Source: COE1 sp910588595
GTDB taxonomy: Bacteria > Bacillota > Clostridia > Lachnospirales > Lachnospiraceae
Length of the DNA stretch: 64,000 nt
Assembly: GCA_948957135.1 (NCBI GenBank)
Contig: CARDBT010000016.1
Location: 4,713 to 68,712 of the forward strand
Direction: 5' to 3'
Shown piece after piece: positions 8,766 to 16,963 of this stretch. The first letter of the stretch is position 1. Each line of letters opens with the position of its first letter. The notes under the pieces were generated by a model, which made no database searches, was not told the origin of the DNA, and saw only the letters and a list, made by a program, of their open reading frames with translations. The position numbers and the translations under genes are program-made.

Positions 8766-11477
8766 ATGCTTAGAGCAGTAATCGAATTATCAAAATATAT
8801 CTTGGTAATGAATATCTTGTTGTACACAGTGACTAGTTATATTGTCCTCCGGCGTGATGATCGAGAGCGCGGCGGGGCTGTTTTTGTACTGCAATATGTG
8901 ATGATCTTTGCCAATCACATGATTGGAAGTCTTGTTTTATTATCGTCAAGGAAGGACTTTACATATCTTTTTCTGGCTCTTTTTCAGGTGATAACTGTAT
9001 TTGCTTTTATGGTTCTGATGCGGGTGATCTATCCACGCGCCAACAGATTGATACAAAATCATATAGCGCTGTTGCTGTCGATCAGTTTTATCATACTGAC
9101 TCGGATATCCCTGACTCGTTCTGTCCGTCAATTTGCGATCATTGCAATATCGTTCGTGATCGCATTGATTGTTCCGGCATTGATGAAATATGTAAAACTG
9201 CTGAAAAGATGCGAATTGATCTTTGCAGCGGCAGGCATACTTATATTGGGGATCGTTTTGATCAGCGGAAGCATCACGAACGGCTCTAAGCTTTCCTTTT
9301 CCATTATGGGTTTGTCGTTCCAGCCATCGGAGTTTGTAAAGATCATCTATGTATTTTTTATAGCGGCTATCCTGTCGAGGGCAGAACGATTTATCCACAT
9401 TGTGCTCTCGGCGGTTCTGGCGGCTATACATGTCCTGTTTCTTGTTGCCTCCAAAGATCTTGGAAGTGCCTTGATTTATTTTATCACTTATATTATCTTG
9501 TTATTTGTGGCAACACACCGGATCAGGTATCTGATACTTGGATTAGCGGGCGGTTCCGCGGCAGCGTATATCTCGTATTTTCTTTTTTCGCATGTGCGCG
9601 TGCGCGTCGCGGCATGGCTTGATCCGTGGAATGACATCAATGCCACGGGCTATCAGATCGCACAATCGCTGTTCGGCATCGGGACCGGCAGATGGTTCGG
9701 CATGGGGATCGATGCGGGTATGCCAGGTTCCATACCTTATGTGGAGCAGGATTTTATCTTTTCTGCGATCTGTGAGGAGTTCGGCGTCCTTTTTGGCATC
9801 TGCCTGATCGCAGTCTGTGTCAATTTATTTTTAGAGGTCGTGCGCGTGGCACATTCCTGTGATGATCCTTTTATGAAGTATTCATCATATGGATTGGGAA
9901 TCGTCTACATTGTGCAGCTTTTCCTCACAATCGGCGGAAACAGCAAGTTTATCCCTTTGACAGGAGTGACGCTGCCACTGATCAGTTACGGCGGAAGTTC
10001 AGTACTTGCCTCGCTGATCATGTTTTCCGTCATCCAGGGATTTTATATTAACAATGATGTCTGTCGTGGAGACGAGGTTATACCGAAACTTCAAATGAAT
10101 ATTGTCGCGGGCGTTTTTGCGGGACTGTTTGTTGCGATCAGCGGATATCTGGTACACTATGTATACATTGACAGCCCGCAGGTCATCAACAATTCCTACA
10201 ACACAAAACGGCAGGATAAATTGGCGGCAAAGACGATCCGGGGAGATATCCTCTCCGCAGATGGGCAGATTCTTGCAACCACGCTGAAAAGTACGGATGA
10301 ACGGAACTATCCTTTCGGCGACATTTTTGCACATGCGGTCGGCTATGCCTCCCATGGGAGAATGGGAGTGGAGCAGAGTGCCAATATGTATCTGGTCTCC
10401 TCCAATATCTCGCTGGGCAGCAAGCTGCAGAATGATCTGTCAGACGAGAAACATATGGGAAACACGGTCGTCACCACATTTGATGCAAGACTGCAGGAAA
10501 TCGCATATAATGCAATGGGGATATACAGCGGAGCTGTGATCGTGTCAGAGCCGTCAACGGGCCGGATCCTGGCAATGGTATCCAAGCCGGACTTTGATCC
10601 GAATAAGATCAGCGATATCTGGGATGACATCCTGGCTGACACGACAAGCTCTGTACTATTGAATAGAGTTACTCAAGGATTATACCCGCCAGGATCGACT
10701 TTCAAAATACTCACAGCGCTGGAATATATACGGGAGAATCCTGAAACTTTTCAAAACTACAGATTTCAGTGTACGGGAAAATATACGAAAGATGGGAATA
10801 CGATCAACTGTTTTCACGGTACAAATCATGGATCGGTGGATTTTACTGCATCTTTTGCAAAATCATGCAATGCGTCATTTGCCAATATCGGACTTACGCT
10901 TGACAGGGAACAGTTTCGACAAACACTTGACAGCCTGTATTTTAACAATGATCTGCCCGTCGCTTTTCCAGCCAATGTCAGCTGCATCTCCGACGAGATC
11001 TCTGATAGCGACGGCACCATGCTCCAGACTGTGATCGGACAGGGTACGACGCAGATGACTCCTATTCAGATCGCAATGGTCACTGCTATGATTGCCAATG
11101 ATGGTGAGATGATGGTGCCATATATGATCGACCGCATTGAAACAGCAGAAGGGGATGTGATCAAACAATATGAACCATGCTCTTTAGGACAGCTGATCAC
11201 AGAACAGGAGACGCAGGCACTCCAGGATGTCATGGAAGCAGTGGTGCAGGAAGGCACAGGTACGAGGCTGATCAGTGATGGCTACAGCGCAGCCGGCAAG
11301 ACCGGTTCCGCTGAGTTTAATGATTCCGCTGATTCCCATGCCTGGTTTACCGGATATACTTACGATACAGATACTCCGCTTCAGATAACAGTCATCATGG
11401 AGGGCGCCGGAAGCGGCGGAGAGTACGCTGTGCCGATGGCGAGAAGGATTTTAGATCAGTATTATGGTGAAATCTAA
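8766..11477 (+). CDS. Fused SEDS glycosyltransferase and class B penicillin-binding protein
   Basis: One 903-residue chain contains both halves of a cell wall synthase. Residues about 1-430 form a multi-pass FtsW/RodA/SpoVE (SEDS) domain with FQPSEFVK, ASKDLGSALI (the Asp expected to be catalytic) and TLPLISYGGSS. After one further membrane segment (about 440-460), residues 470-903 form a PBP with a short pedestal (RGDILSADG) and a transpeptidase domain: STFK with Ser644, SCN at 700-702 and KTG at 845-847. Both active sites look complete. SEDS and class B PBP normally are separate partner proteins. The gene follows zapA and the U32 gene by 39 bases. Confidence 0.93.
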   Translation: MLRAVIELSKYILVMNILLYTVTSYIVLRRDDRERGGAVFVLQYVMIFANHMIGSLVLLSSRKDFTYLFLALFQVITVFAFMVLMRVIYPRANRLIQNHIALLLSISFIILTRISLTRSVRQFAIIAISFVIALIVPALMKYVKLLKRCELIFAAAGILILGIVLISGSITNGSKLSFSIMGLSFQPSEFVKIIYVFFIAAILSRAERFIHIVLSAVLAAIHVLFLVASKDLGSALIYFITYIILLFVATHRIRYLILGLAGGSAAAYISYFLFSHVRVRVAAWLDPWNDINATGYQIAQSLFGIGTGRWFGMGIDAGMPGSIPYVEQDFIFSAICEEFGVLFGICLIAVCVNLFLEVVRVAHSCDDPFMKYSSYGLGIVYIVQLFLTIGGNSKFIPLTGVTLPLISYGGSSVLASLIMFSVIQGFYINNDVCRGDEVIPKLQMNIVAGVFAGLFVAISGYLVHYVYIDSPQVINNSYNTKRQDKLAAKTIRGDILSADGQILATTLKSTDERNYPFGDIFAHAVGYASHGRMGVEQSANMYLVSSNISLGSKLQNDLSDEKHMGNTVVTTFDARLQEIAYNAMGIYSGAVIVSEPSTGRILAMVSKPDFDPNKISDIWDDILADTTSSVLLNRVTQGLYPPGSTFKILTALEYIRENPETFQNYRFQCTGKYTKDGNTINCFHGTNHGSVDFTASFAKSCNASFANIGLTLDREQFRQTLDSLYFNNDLPVAFPANVSCISDEISDSDGTMLQTVIGQGTTQMTPIQIAMVTAMIANDGEMMVPYMIDRIETAEGDVIKQYEPCSLGQLITEQETQALQDVMEAVVQEGTGTRLISDGYSAAGKTGSAEFNDSADSHAWFTGYTYDTDTPLQITVIMEGAGSGGEYAVPMARRILDQYYGEI

Positions 11478-11528
11478 CATGTATTTTCTGCTTTTTGTAT
11501 AAAAAATTCCAAAATCGCGAATAATACT

Positions 11529-11557
11529 TTGTAATTTTTTGCAAAAAGGTGTATATT
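11529..11557 (+). promoter_or_regulatory. Promoter of the CheX/CheY-like pair
   Basis: TTGTAA (11529-11534), 17 bases, TATATT (11552-11557), 39 bases before the start codon at 11597. Confidence 0.5.
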
Positions 11558-11596
11558 AGTAATAGATAAATATTTATAGCAGAAGGGAGCCGTAAA

Positions 11597-12469
11597 ATGA
11601 TTAACCGATTATTTGGAAATTATCTGGTAGAAAAGCAAATATTATCACAGAGCCTGCTTGATGAGCTACTTCCTGTTCAGAAAGATCTTAAGGCAAAAGT
11701 TGAAACAATAGCAGTGATCAATAAAATTCTTACATCGGCAGCTGCGCAGGAACTTTTAGGCAGGATCGATGAGGATAAGGAACGTTTTGGAGAGGCAGCG
11801 ATCGAGGCAGGGTATCTCAGTGATGAAAAACTGGACGAGATCCTGACCTATCAGTCCAATTCCTTTATGAAATTTGTCCAAAGTCTTTTGGATCAGGGAA
11901 TATTCGGTCTGGATCAGATCAACTCTTTTCTAGATGGATTTCAACAGTGTGGAGGCTACAATGATGCCCAGATCAGCTCACTGATCCATGACGATCTTGA
12001 ACAGTGCATCCGTATTTTTGTCCCACTGAAATCAGAACGGCTCAAAGAATACACAATTACCCTTGTTCGGACGATACGCAGGCTGATCGACTGTGATGCA
12101 TATCTCGATAAAGCATATACGGCACGTTCCCTGCAGCTTGATAAGTATGCATGTCAGACGATCGTCGGCGATATGCACATGAAAGTATATATCAGTGCAT
12201 CAGGCAATGATCTGCTGGCAATAGCGGATCACTTTACGGAGGATACATACGACGCAGTTGACGAGGATGCCCTGGACAACGTTGGAGAATTTATCAACTG
12301 TGTGAATGGCCTGTATGCCACGAATCTAAGCTATGATGATATTGTAATTGATATGAATTCGCCTGAATATTCTGTTGATGGGCCGTTTATCAGCAATGAG
12401 AAATTGTATGTCATTCCCATTTATGCCAATGGATGCAGTATCAGAGCTGTTTTAGAAGTATATGAATAA
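11597..12469 (+). CDS. CheX/CheC-type phosphatase domain with MshEN-like N-terminus
   Basis: The C-terminal domain (about 140-290) carries the CheC/CheX phosphatase signature: Asp227, Glu231, Asn234, then Pro256 about 21 residues on. Such proteins dephosphorylate CheY-P. The N-terminal 115 residues contain three helical repeats of the form (F)GxxLvexgxLsxxxLdexL (starting near residues 6, 64 and 93), reminiscent of the MshEN/GspE N-terminal domains, some of which bind cyclic di-GMP. The latter link is by pattern only. A stand-alone CheY-like receiver follows after 42 bases and is the natural substrate. No other chemotaxis gene is adjacent. Confidence 0.75.
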   Translation: MINRLFGNYLVEKQILSQSLLDELLPVQKDLKAKVETIAVINKILTSAAAQELLGRIDEDKERFGEAAIEAGYLSDEKLDEILTYQSNSFMKFVQSLLDQGIFGLDQINSFLDGFQQCGGYNDAQISSLIHDDLEQCIRIFVPLKSERLKEYTITLVRTIRRLIDCDAYLDKAYTARSLQLDKYACQTIVGDMHMKVYISASGNDLLAIADHFTEDTYDAVDEDALDNVGEFINCVNGLYATNLSYDDIVIDMNSPEYSVDGPFISNEKLYVIPIYANGCSIRAVLEVYE

Positions 12470-12511
12470 ATGTGCTTTTATAATAAAAGAAGAGAGTAAG
12501 GAGATTAAAAA

Positions 12512-12868
12512 ATGAGTACTGTTTTGATAGTTGACGATTCCAAAACATCGAGATATATGCTTCGCCATATTCTGGTCGAAAATGGTTATGAAGTAGTGGC
12601 AGAGGCAGAAAATGGTCAGGAAGGGTTTGATAAATATTGTGAGCTTGAGCCTGATTTCGTGACATTAGATATCACGATGCCCGTGATGGATGGCATTGAG
12701 ACCCTTGTGAAGATCAAAGAATACAACGAGGAAGCCAAGGTGATCATGGTAACTGCATCCGGCCAGAAAAACAAGATGCTTGATGCGATCAAGCTTGGCG
12801 CTGCGGATTTTGTTACAAAACCTTACGAGACGAGCCAGATCATAAGTATTATGGATAGCATGAAATAA
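12512..12868 (+). CDS. Stand-alone CheY-like response regulator
   Basis: A 118-residue receiver domain without an output domain. The acidic pair Asp8/Asp9, phosphoacceptor Asp53 (TLDITMPVMDG), Thr81 and Lys103 (TKPYE) are all in place, so it should be phosphorylated. It could act as a chemotaxis CheY or as a sink or switch for another pathway. Its partner is probably the phosphatase encoded just upstream; no kinase is nearby. Ribosome site: AAGGAG. Confidence 0.88.
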   Translation: MSTVLIVDDSKTSRYMLRHILVENGYEVVAEAENGQEGFDKYCELEPDFVTLDITMPVMDGIETLVKIKEYNEEAKVIMVTASGQKNKMLDAIKLGAADFVTKPYETSQIISIMDSMK

Positions 12869-12898
12869 AAATATACGCACCCTACAGGAGGAAATAGC

Positions 12899-13345
12899 AT
12901 GATTCAAGCTACTAGCTGTGGTGGCGTAGTCGTTTTCAGGGGAAAGATTCTGCTTTTATACAAAAATTTCAAGAACAGATACGAAGGGTGGGTATTGCCG
13001 AAAGGAACTGTCGAAACTGGCGAAAAGCATGTGGAAACTGCCCTGCGGGAAGTGTTTGAAGAATCCGGCGTGAAAGCAACTGTTATGAAATATATTGGAA
13101 AAAGTGAATACACCTTCAATGTGCCGCAGGATATCGTTGAGAAGGAAGTCCATTGGTATCTGATGATGGCAGATAATTATTACAGCAAGCCACAGCGTGA
13201 GGAATTTTTTGTTGATTCAGGATATTACAAGTATCATGAGGCGTATCATCTGCTCAAATTTTCAAATGAAAAACAGATATTGGAGCAGGCGTATCAGGAA
13301 TATCTGGATCTCCGGAAAAACAAACAATGGATAAAACCGCGTTAA
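12899..13345 (+). CDS. Nudix hydrolase
   Basis: The protein has 148 residues with an exact Nudix box from Gly36 to Gly57 (G-x5-E-x7-REVFEESG), which binds Mg2+ and cleaves nucleoside diphosphates linked to another group. The surrounding sequence resembles the bis(5'-nucleosyl)-tetraphosphatase/MutT-like group, but the substrate cannot be read from the sequence. AGGAGG precedes the ATG at 12899; a strong terminator follows. Confidence 0.88.
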   Translation: MIQATSCGGVVVFRGKILLLYKNFKNRYEGWVLPKGTVETGEKHVETALREVFEESGVKATVMKYIGKSEYTFNVPQDIVEKEVHWYLMMADNYYSKPQREEFFVDSGYYKYHEAYHLLKFSNEKQILEQAYQEYLDLRKNKQWIKPR

Positions 13346-13348
13346 AAC

Positions 13349-13388
13349 AACCAAAAAGAAGGTCTGTTCTGACCTTCTTTTTGGTTTG
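13349..13388 (+). terminator. Rho-independent terminator after the Nudix gene
   Basis: A 16-bp perfect stem (13349-13364 with 13371-13386, 6-base loop TGTTCT) whose right arm includes a T-rich CTTCTTTTTGG. Very clear. Confidence 0.85.
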
Positions 13389-13414
13389 AAATATCGAGGA
13401 TCTTGTGTTAGAAT
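13386..13414 (+). promoter_or_regulatory. Promoter with extended -10
   Basis: TTGAAA (13386-13391), 17 bases, and TGtTAGAAT ending at 13414. The expected transcript start near 13421 helps place the start of the next gene downstream of the ATG at 13432. Confidence 0.6.
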
Positions 13415-13455
13415 AGTCATTGATCACAGAAATGTATAAGAGAGAAGTGAAGAGA

Positions 13456-13773
13456 GTGCGCTTTAGCAGTAAATTGTATATCAGTCCTTCCTTGGATAAG
13501 AAATGTGGCACAGTAAAGTGGAAATTGCGGACTGGCAGGCCACAGCCGTTTATTTATATTATTGCGCTTGCCCCCAATAATGATCTGCTTGAAATATATC
13601 ATAGCGGTATACTGAAACAGAAGTATTATAAGAAAAAACAAAATGCACCATATATTGTTGGCATTGCTGAAGGGTATGGCGGAGCAGTTGATCTGGTCAT
13701 AGATATCATTCAGGATGTTTTTCGTGAAACGGGATCGTATGATGTAAAAGCATTTTTACAAAACAATAGTTGA
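13456..13773 (+). CDS. Conserved-looking small hypothetical protein
   Basis: I do not recognise the family. The product is a basic protein of about 105 residues with alternating beta-strand-like segments (LYISPSL, PFIYIIAL, APYIVGIAEGYGGAVDLVIDII). The start is uncertain: GTG at 13456 (purine-rich GAGAAG eight bases upstream) fits best, GTG 13447 and ATG 13432 are alternatives, the latter lying only about 11 bases from the predicted transcript start. It ends 13 bases before the ytfI-like gene and may be cotranscribed with it. Confidence 0.65.
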   Translation: MRFSSKLYISPSLDKKCGTVKWKLRTGRPQPFIYIIALAPNNDLLEIYHSGILKQKYYKKKQNAPYIVGIAEGYGGAVDLVIDIIQDVFRETGSYDVKAFLQNNS

Positions 13774-13786
13774 TTAAGGGGAATAT

Positions 13787-14761
13787 ATGGTATCGATACT
13801 ACTCACTGTATTGAAGATGATTGGAATCACAATACTGATCATTCTTGGACTCATTTTATTTATACTGCTGCTAGCACTGTTCGTTCCGGTCAGATATCGT
13901 GGCAATGGCAGCTACCAGAATGGTTTTACAGCAAAACTGCGTGCGTCGTGGCTTTTGCACATGATCTCAATAAGAGGTGTATATCAGAACGAACAGCCTT
14001 TTTGTGTGAACCTAAAGATTTTTGGCATTACGATATATGACAATCTGAGAGCGGACAGCAAAAAAGCGAAGCATAAAAAAGCAAAATCGACCAAAAATAA
14101 AACCGAGAGTGCTGGTGAGATCCAGGCAGCCTCTTTAGAGAATCATAGTTCGGAAGATATGTTTTCGAAGGATGATTCTTTGGGGGAGGCACAAAGCGAG
14201 GATTTGTGTAAGGATACGCCAACCGGCACAAGAAAGCCTGCAGCAAATGATCTTCCAGATGAATCAGTCAATGACAGGAATAAAAAGCTGGGAATTGTTC
14301 AAAAAATTAAGAATATTTTAACTAAATTTGTAAATTTTTTCAAAAATATAAAGTTCACATTCCATAAAGTTTGTGATACAATAATGAAGATAAAAGATAA
14401 CATAAATTATTACCTAAAAGTATTACAGTCAGACAGTACTAAACGAGCACTGTCTTTATGTCAGAAACAATTTATGTATATTCTGAGAAAAATACTGCCG
14501 CAAAAATATCGGGTAAACCTTCATCTGGGGTTTGACGATCCGGCAGTGATGGGGGAAGTCCTTGCCGTATGGGGGATGCTTTATCCCTTACATCAGGGAA
14601 ATATTGATATACAGCCTGAATTTGAACAAACTGTCATGGAAGGGAATTTTTCTTTTCAGGGCCATGTCAGTGCTTTCGTATTTGTGCGGGCGGCATGTAT
14701 TTTGTTTTTTGATAAGGATATCAAGCGTCTGTTCAAACATTTAAGGCGCAGCGAAACTTGA
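13787..14761 (+). CDS. DUF2953 (YtfI-like) membrane protein
   Basis: The 324-residue protein begins with one strong transmembrane segment (about 8-32) followed by a beta-rich part (VPVRYRGNGSYQNGF), a charged low-complexity linker (about 85-170) and a conserved C-terminal segment (YRVNLHLGFDDPAVMGEVLAVWG) typical of DUF2953. In Bacillus this family (YtfI) is encoded next to ytfJ, exactly as here. Function is thought to be linked to sporulation. AAGGGGA precedes the ATG. Confidence 0.8.
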   Translation: MVSILLTVLKMIGITILIILGLILFILLLALFVPVRYRGNGSYQNGFTAKLRASWLLHMISIRGVYQNEQPFCVNLKIFGITIYDNLRADSKKAKHKKAKSTKNKTESAGEIQAASLENHSSEDMFSKDDSLGEAQSEDLCKDTPTGTRKPAANDLPDESVNDRNKKLGIVQKIKNILTKFVNFFKNIKFTFHKVCDTIMKIKDNINYYLKVLQSDSTKRALSLCQKQFMYILRKILPQKYRVNLHLGFDDPAVMGEVLAVWGMLYPLHQGNIDIQPEFEQTVMEGNFSFQGHVSAFVFVRAACILFFDKDIKRLFKHLRRSET

Positions 14762-14789
14762 TGTGAATTTATTTTAATGGAGGTATAGA

Positions 14790-15179
14790 ATGGCTGAAAA
14801 TAATTTTAATGAAGTAGTAAATTCCATGATGCATGGAATGGAAAGCTTTCTCTCATCCAAGACTGTGGTGGGAGAGCCAACGCAGGCAGGGGATACGACG
14901 ATCATTCCTTTAGTTGATGTGACCTTTGGTGTCGGGGCAGGTGCTTCTTCCCAGGAAAAGAAAAATGGCGGAGCCGGCGGTATGACCGGAAAAATGTCTC
15001 CCAGCGCTGTGCTTGTGATCAAGAACGGTCAGGTAAGGCTTGTCAATATCAAGAATCAGGATACCGTCAATAAGATCATTGACATGGTGCCCGATCTCAT
15101 CGATCGCTTTACTTCCTCAAAAGAAGATATACCTAGTGACGATGAGGTGATCAGTACAGCCTTTCCGGAAAATAAGTAA
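14790..15179 (+). CDS. ytfJ: Sporulation protein of the GerW/YtfJ family
   Basis: The 129-residue protein matches GerW/YtfJ: a KTVVGEPTQAGDTTIIPL start, VDVTFGVGAGASSQ, a Gly-rich segment and a final amphipathic tail. In Bacillus YtfJ is a forespore protein needed for some germination responses. It follows the DUF2953 gene by 28 bases. Its presence supports a spore-forming host. Confidence 0.88.
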   Translation: MAENNFNEVVNSMMHGMESFLSSKTVVGEPTQAGDTTIIPLVDVTFGVGAGASSQEKKNGGAGGMTGKMSPSAVLVIKNGQVRLVNIKNQDTVNKIIDMVPDLIDRFTSSKEDIPSDDEVISTAFPENK

Positions 15180-15252
15180 GGAAACGGTAAAGTGCTAATA
15201 AAGGATTTGCACCGCGCATATAATAAATAAAGATGTGCCGGGGTGTATGGTT

Positions 15253-15393
15253 ATGTGTAAGCTTATAGGTTATACCTTGTTTTGGATCGCGATCGGCATG
15301 CTCTTTATGCTGGTCATCGGCAATACATGGATCGGGCTGATACTTATTGCAATTTTTATTATTTCAGGGTATTATCTATTTGACTGTAAATAA
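15253..15393 (+). CDS. Very small membrane protein
   Basis: A 46-codon reading frame (ATG at 15253 with GGGG nine bases upstream; ATG 15247 would add two codons). The product begins MCKLIGYTLFWIAIGMLFML and has two hydrophobic helices separated by GNTW, ending in YYLFDCK. A TATAAT lies at 15219-15224 without a good -35. I do not recognise a family. The clean hydrophobic pattern and the gap it fills between ytfJ and the next gene support it being real. Confidence 0.55.
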   Translation: MCKLIGYTLFWIAIGMLFMLVIGNTWIGLILIAIFIISGYYLFDCK

Positions 15394-15457
15394 AACTTTT
15401 ATGAAAACCGTGATAACATGAAGTATTGTGTCGATTTCAAAAAGGGAGTAGATTAAA

Positions 15458-16021
15458 ATGTTGGATTTTGATGAGGAGCTCATGAAGGCTGAGGCACCGG
15501 ATGACATCAAAAAGATGAAAACCTGGATGTTTCAGGAGCAGGTCAGAATTCAGGCAAAGAGGGACGAGCTGCAAGAGCTTAACCGTGAGCTTCAGGATCT
15601 GAAAAGGAAACTGGAGCGGGAGAAAAATGCACTTGAAGTGCGCGAAAAGATAATCAAGAAGCGGTTTGACGACAACGAGATTTTTATAGCCAAAAAACAG
15701 AAGATTATCGAGGATGCTTATCAGCAGCTTGCACTCGACAGAAAGGCATTAGAATGTGAACGTCTGAATTTTGAACATGAGAAAAGCAAATACAGGCGTC
15801 AGAAGATGTCTGGTCCCAAGCCTGTACACCAGTCATATGAATCAGGCGCCTATGATTGTACAAGCTTTTTCAGGGGTGTCGATAACGATATGGCTTTGAG
15901 GAAGCGGTACAAGGAACTGCTGAAGATCTTTCACCCGGACAATAAATGCGGTGATACCAAGACATTGCTGCTGATCCAGACGGAATATGAAAATTTAAAG
16001 AGCCGGTACTATGAGAGTTAG
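15458..16021 (+). CDS. Coiled-coil protein with C-terminal J-domain-like segment
   Basis: Residues about 20-115 form a long, highly charged coiled coil. After a short linker, the last 45 residues (LRKRYKELLKIFHPDNK... then IQTEYENLKSRY) resemble the core of a DnaJ J-domain with the HPD tripeptide at 159-161. Having the J-like segment at the C-terminus behind a coiled coil is not the usual DnaJ order. It could recruit DnaK to a partner bound by the coiled coil; that is inference. The terminator's left arm lies within its last codons. Confidence 0.7.
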   Translation: MLDFDEELMKAEAPDDIKKMKTWMFQEQVRIQAKRDELQELNRELQDLKRKLEREKNALEVREKIIKKRFDDNEIFIAKKQKIIEDAYQQLALDRKALECERLNFEHEKSKYRRQKMSGPKPVHQSYESGAYDCTSFFRGVDNDMALRKRYKELLKIFHPDNKCGDTKTLLLIQTEYENLKSRYYES

Positions 16022-16039
16022 ATAGTACCGGTTTGTTTT
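16003..16039 (+). terminator. Terminator embedded in the end of the J-domain-like gene
   Basis: CCGGTACTAT (16003-16012, inside the coding region) pairs perfectly with ATAGTACCGG (16022-16031), followed by TTTGTTTT. The stop codon lies in the loop. Confidence 0.75.
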
Positions 16040-16125
16040 GTGCACATAGGTACTAGAAAGCATGTCGGCAGAAATATATGCCGGCAAAAGTTTGCAACTA
16101 TATGAAAAACTGTATAAATTTGCAT

Positions 16126-16155
16126 AAAAAAAGAAGCATGACGCCTCTTTTTTTA
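16126..16155 (-). terminator. Terminator of rpmB
   Basis: On the reverse strand AAGAGGC and GCTTCTT pair (one G-U) around a 5-base loop, followed by a T-run. Between this and the previous terminator, 16063-16086 holds another small inverted repeat (TGTCGGCA/TGCCGGCA). Confidence 0.65.
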
Positions 16156-16183
16156 TTATTTCTGATCGATCATGCTCTCTTTA

Positions 16184-16369
16184 CTATGCGCGTTCAACAG
16201 ATCCGGAACGCAGACATCTTGTGCACACATGCATTCTCTTAGCAGTTCCGTTCACTTTGCATTTTACTCTTTTTACATTGGAATTCCAAATCGCATTGGA
16301 TCTTCTATGAGAATGGCTTACGTTATTACCGAAATGAACGCCTTTGCCACAAATATCACACTTTGCCAT
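16184..16369 (-). CDS. rpmB: Ribosomal protein bL28
   Basis: From the ATG at 16367-16369 (GGAGG upstream) the protein has 61 residues, the normal length. It starts MAKCDICGKG and ends with CTRCLRSG; the two CxxC pairs mark the zinc-binding form. It is a large-subunit protein. It stands alone on the reverse strand, opposite the Asp23 gene, as is usual near the Asp23-FakA-RecG cluster. Confidence 0.95.
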   Translation of the reverse strand: MAKCDICGKGVHFGNNVSHSHRRSNAIWNSNVKRVKCKVNGTAKRMHVCTRCLRSGSVERA

Positions 16370-16418
16370 CGTTAGCACCTCCTCGACTAAACTAAGTCAT
16401 TCGACTCACAACAGTAGT

Positions 16419-16447
16419 ATTTTATCAGAAAAAACAGTATTTGGCAA
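16419..16447 (-). promoter_or_regulatory. rpmB promoter
   Basis: On the reverse strand TTGCCA (16442-16447), 17 bases, TAAAAT (16419-16424). Confidence 0.6.
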
Positions 16448-16592
16448 GTTGTTTTTTATAAAAAAAATAACTTTTTATAAATGTTGGAAATTCTATTAAA
16501 ATATTTGTTTCCTTTTTTCCAAAAAACGGTTATAATATTAACATTAATATTTTTATTTTATATTGTGATATAAAAATAAAAGGAGGATTTCT

Positions 16593-16949
16593 ATGAAAGG
16601 ATCTATGAATACCCACATGGGTAATATCTATATTGATCCTGAGGTTATTGCCCAGTATGCGGGAAGTGTTGCTGTCGAATGCTTCGGGATCGTCGGAATG
16701 GCCTCAGTGAACGTGAAGGACGGTTTGGTGAAGCTGCTCATGAAGGAGAGCATCACTCACGGAATATCAGTCAATATTGTCAATAATAAATTGATTCTCG
16801 ATTTTCACGTTATTGTGGCGTACGGTGTTAGTATTATTACGGTATGTGACAATCTGATCAGCAATGTAAAATACAAAGTCGAAAATTTCACAGGTCTCGA
16901 AATCGAAAAGATCAACATCTTTGTTGAAGGCGTTCGAGTGATTGATTAA
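16593..16949 (+). CDS. Asp23/Gls24 family protein (YloU-like)
   Basis: The 118-residue protein has the Asp23 pattern (GNIYIDPEVIAQYAGSVAVECFGIVGMA, VNIVNNKLILDFHVIVAYGVSI). It is the YloU-type member that nearly always precedes fakA (yloV) and recG in Firmicutes, and does so here with 14 bases between. Its role is poorly defined (envelope stress association in Staphylococcus). Ribosome site AGGAGG. The 223 bases upstream are AT-rich and hold the rpmB promoter and a TATAAT at 16531. Confidence 0.9.
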   Translation: MKGSMNTHMGNIYIDPEVIAQYAGSVAVECFGIVGMASVNVKDGLVKLLMKESITHGISVNIVNNKLILDFHVIVAYGVSIITVCDNLISNVKYKVENFTGLEIEKINIFVEGVRVID

Positions 16950-16963
16950 GGAGGATTTCTGAA

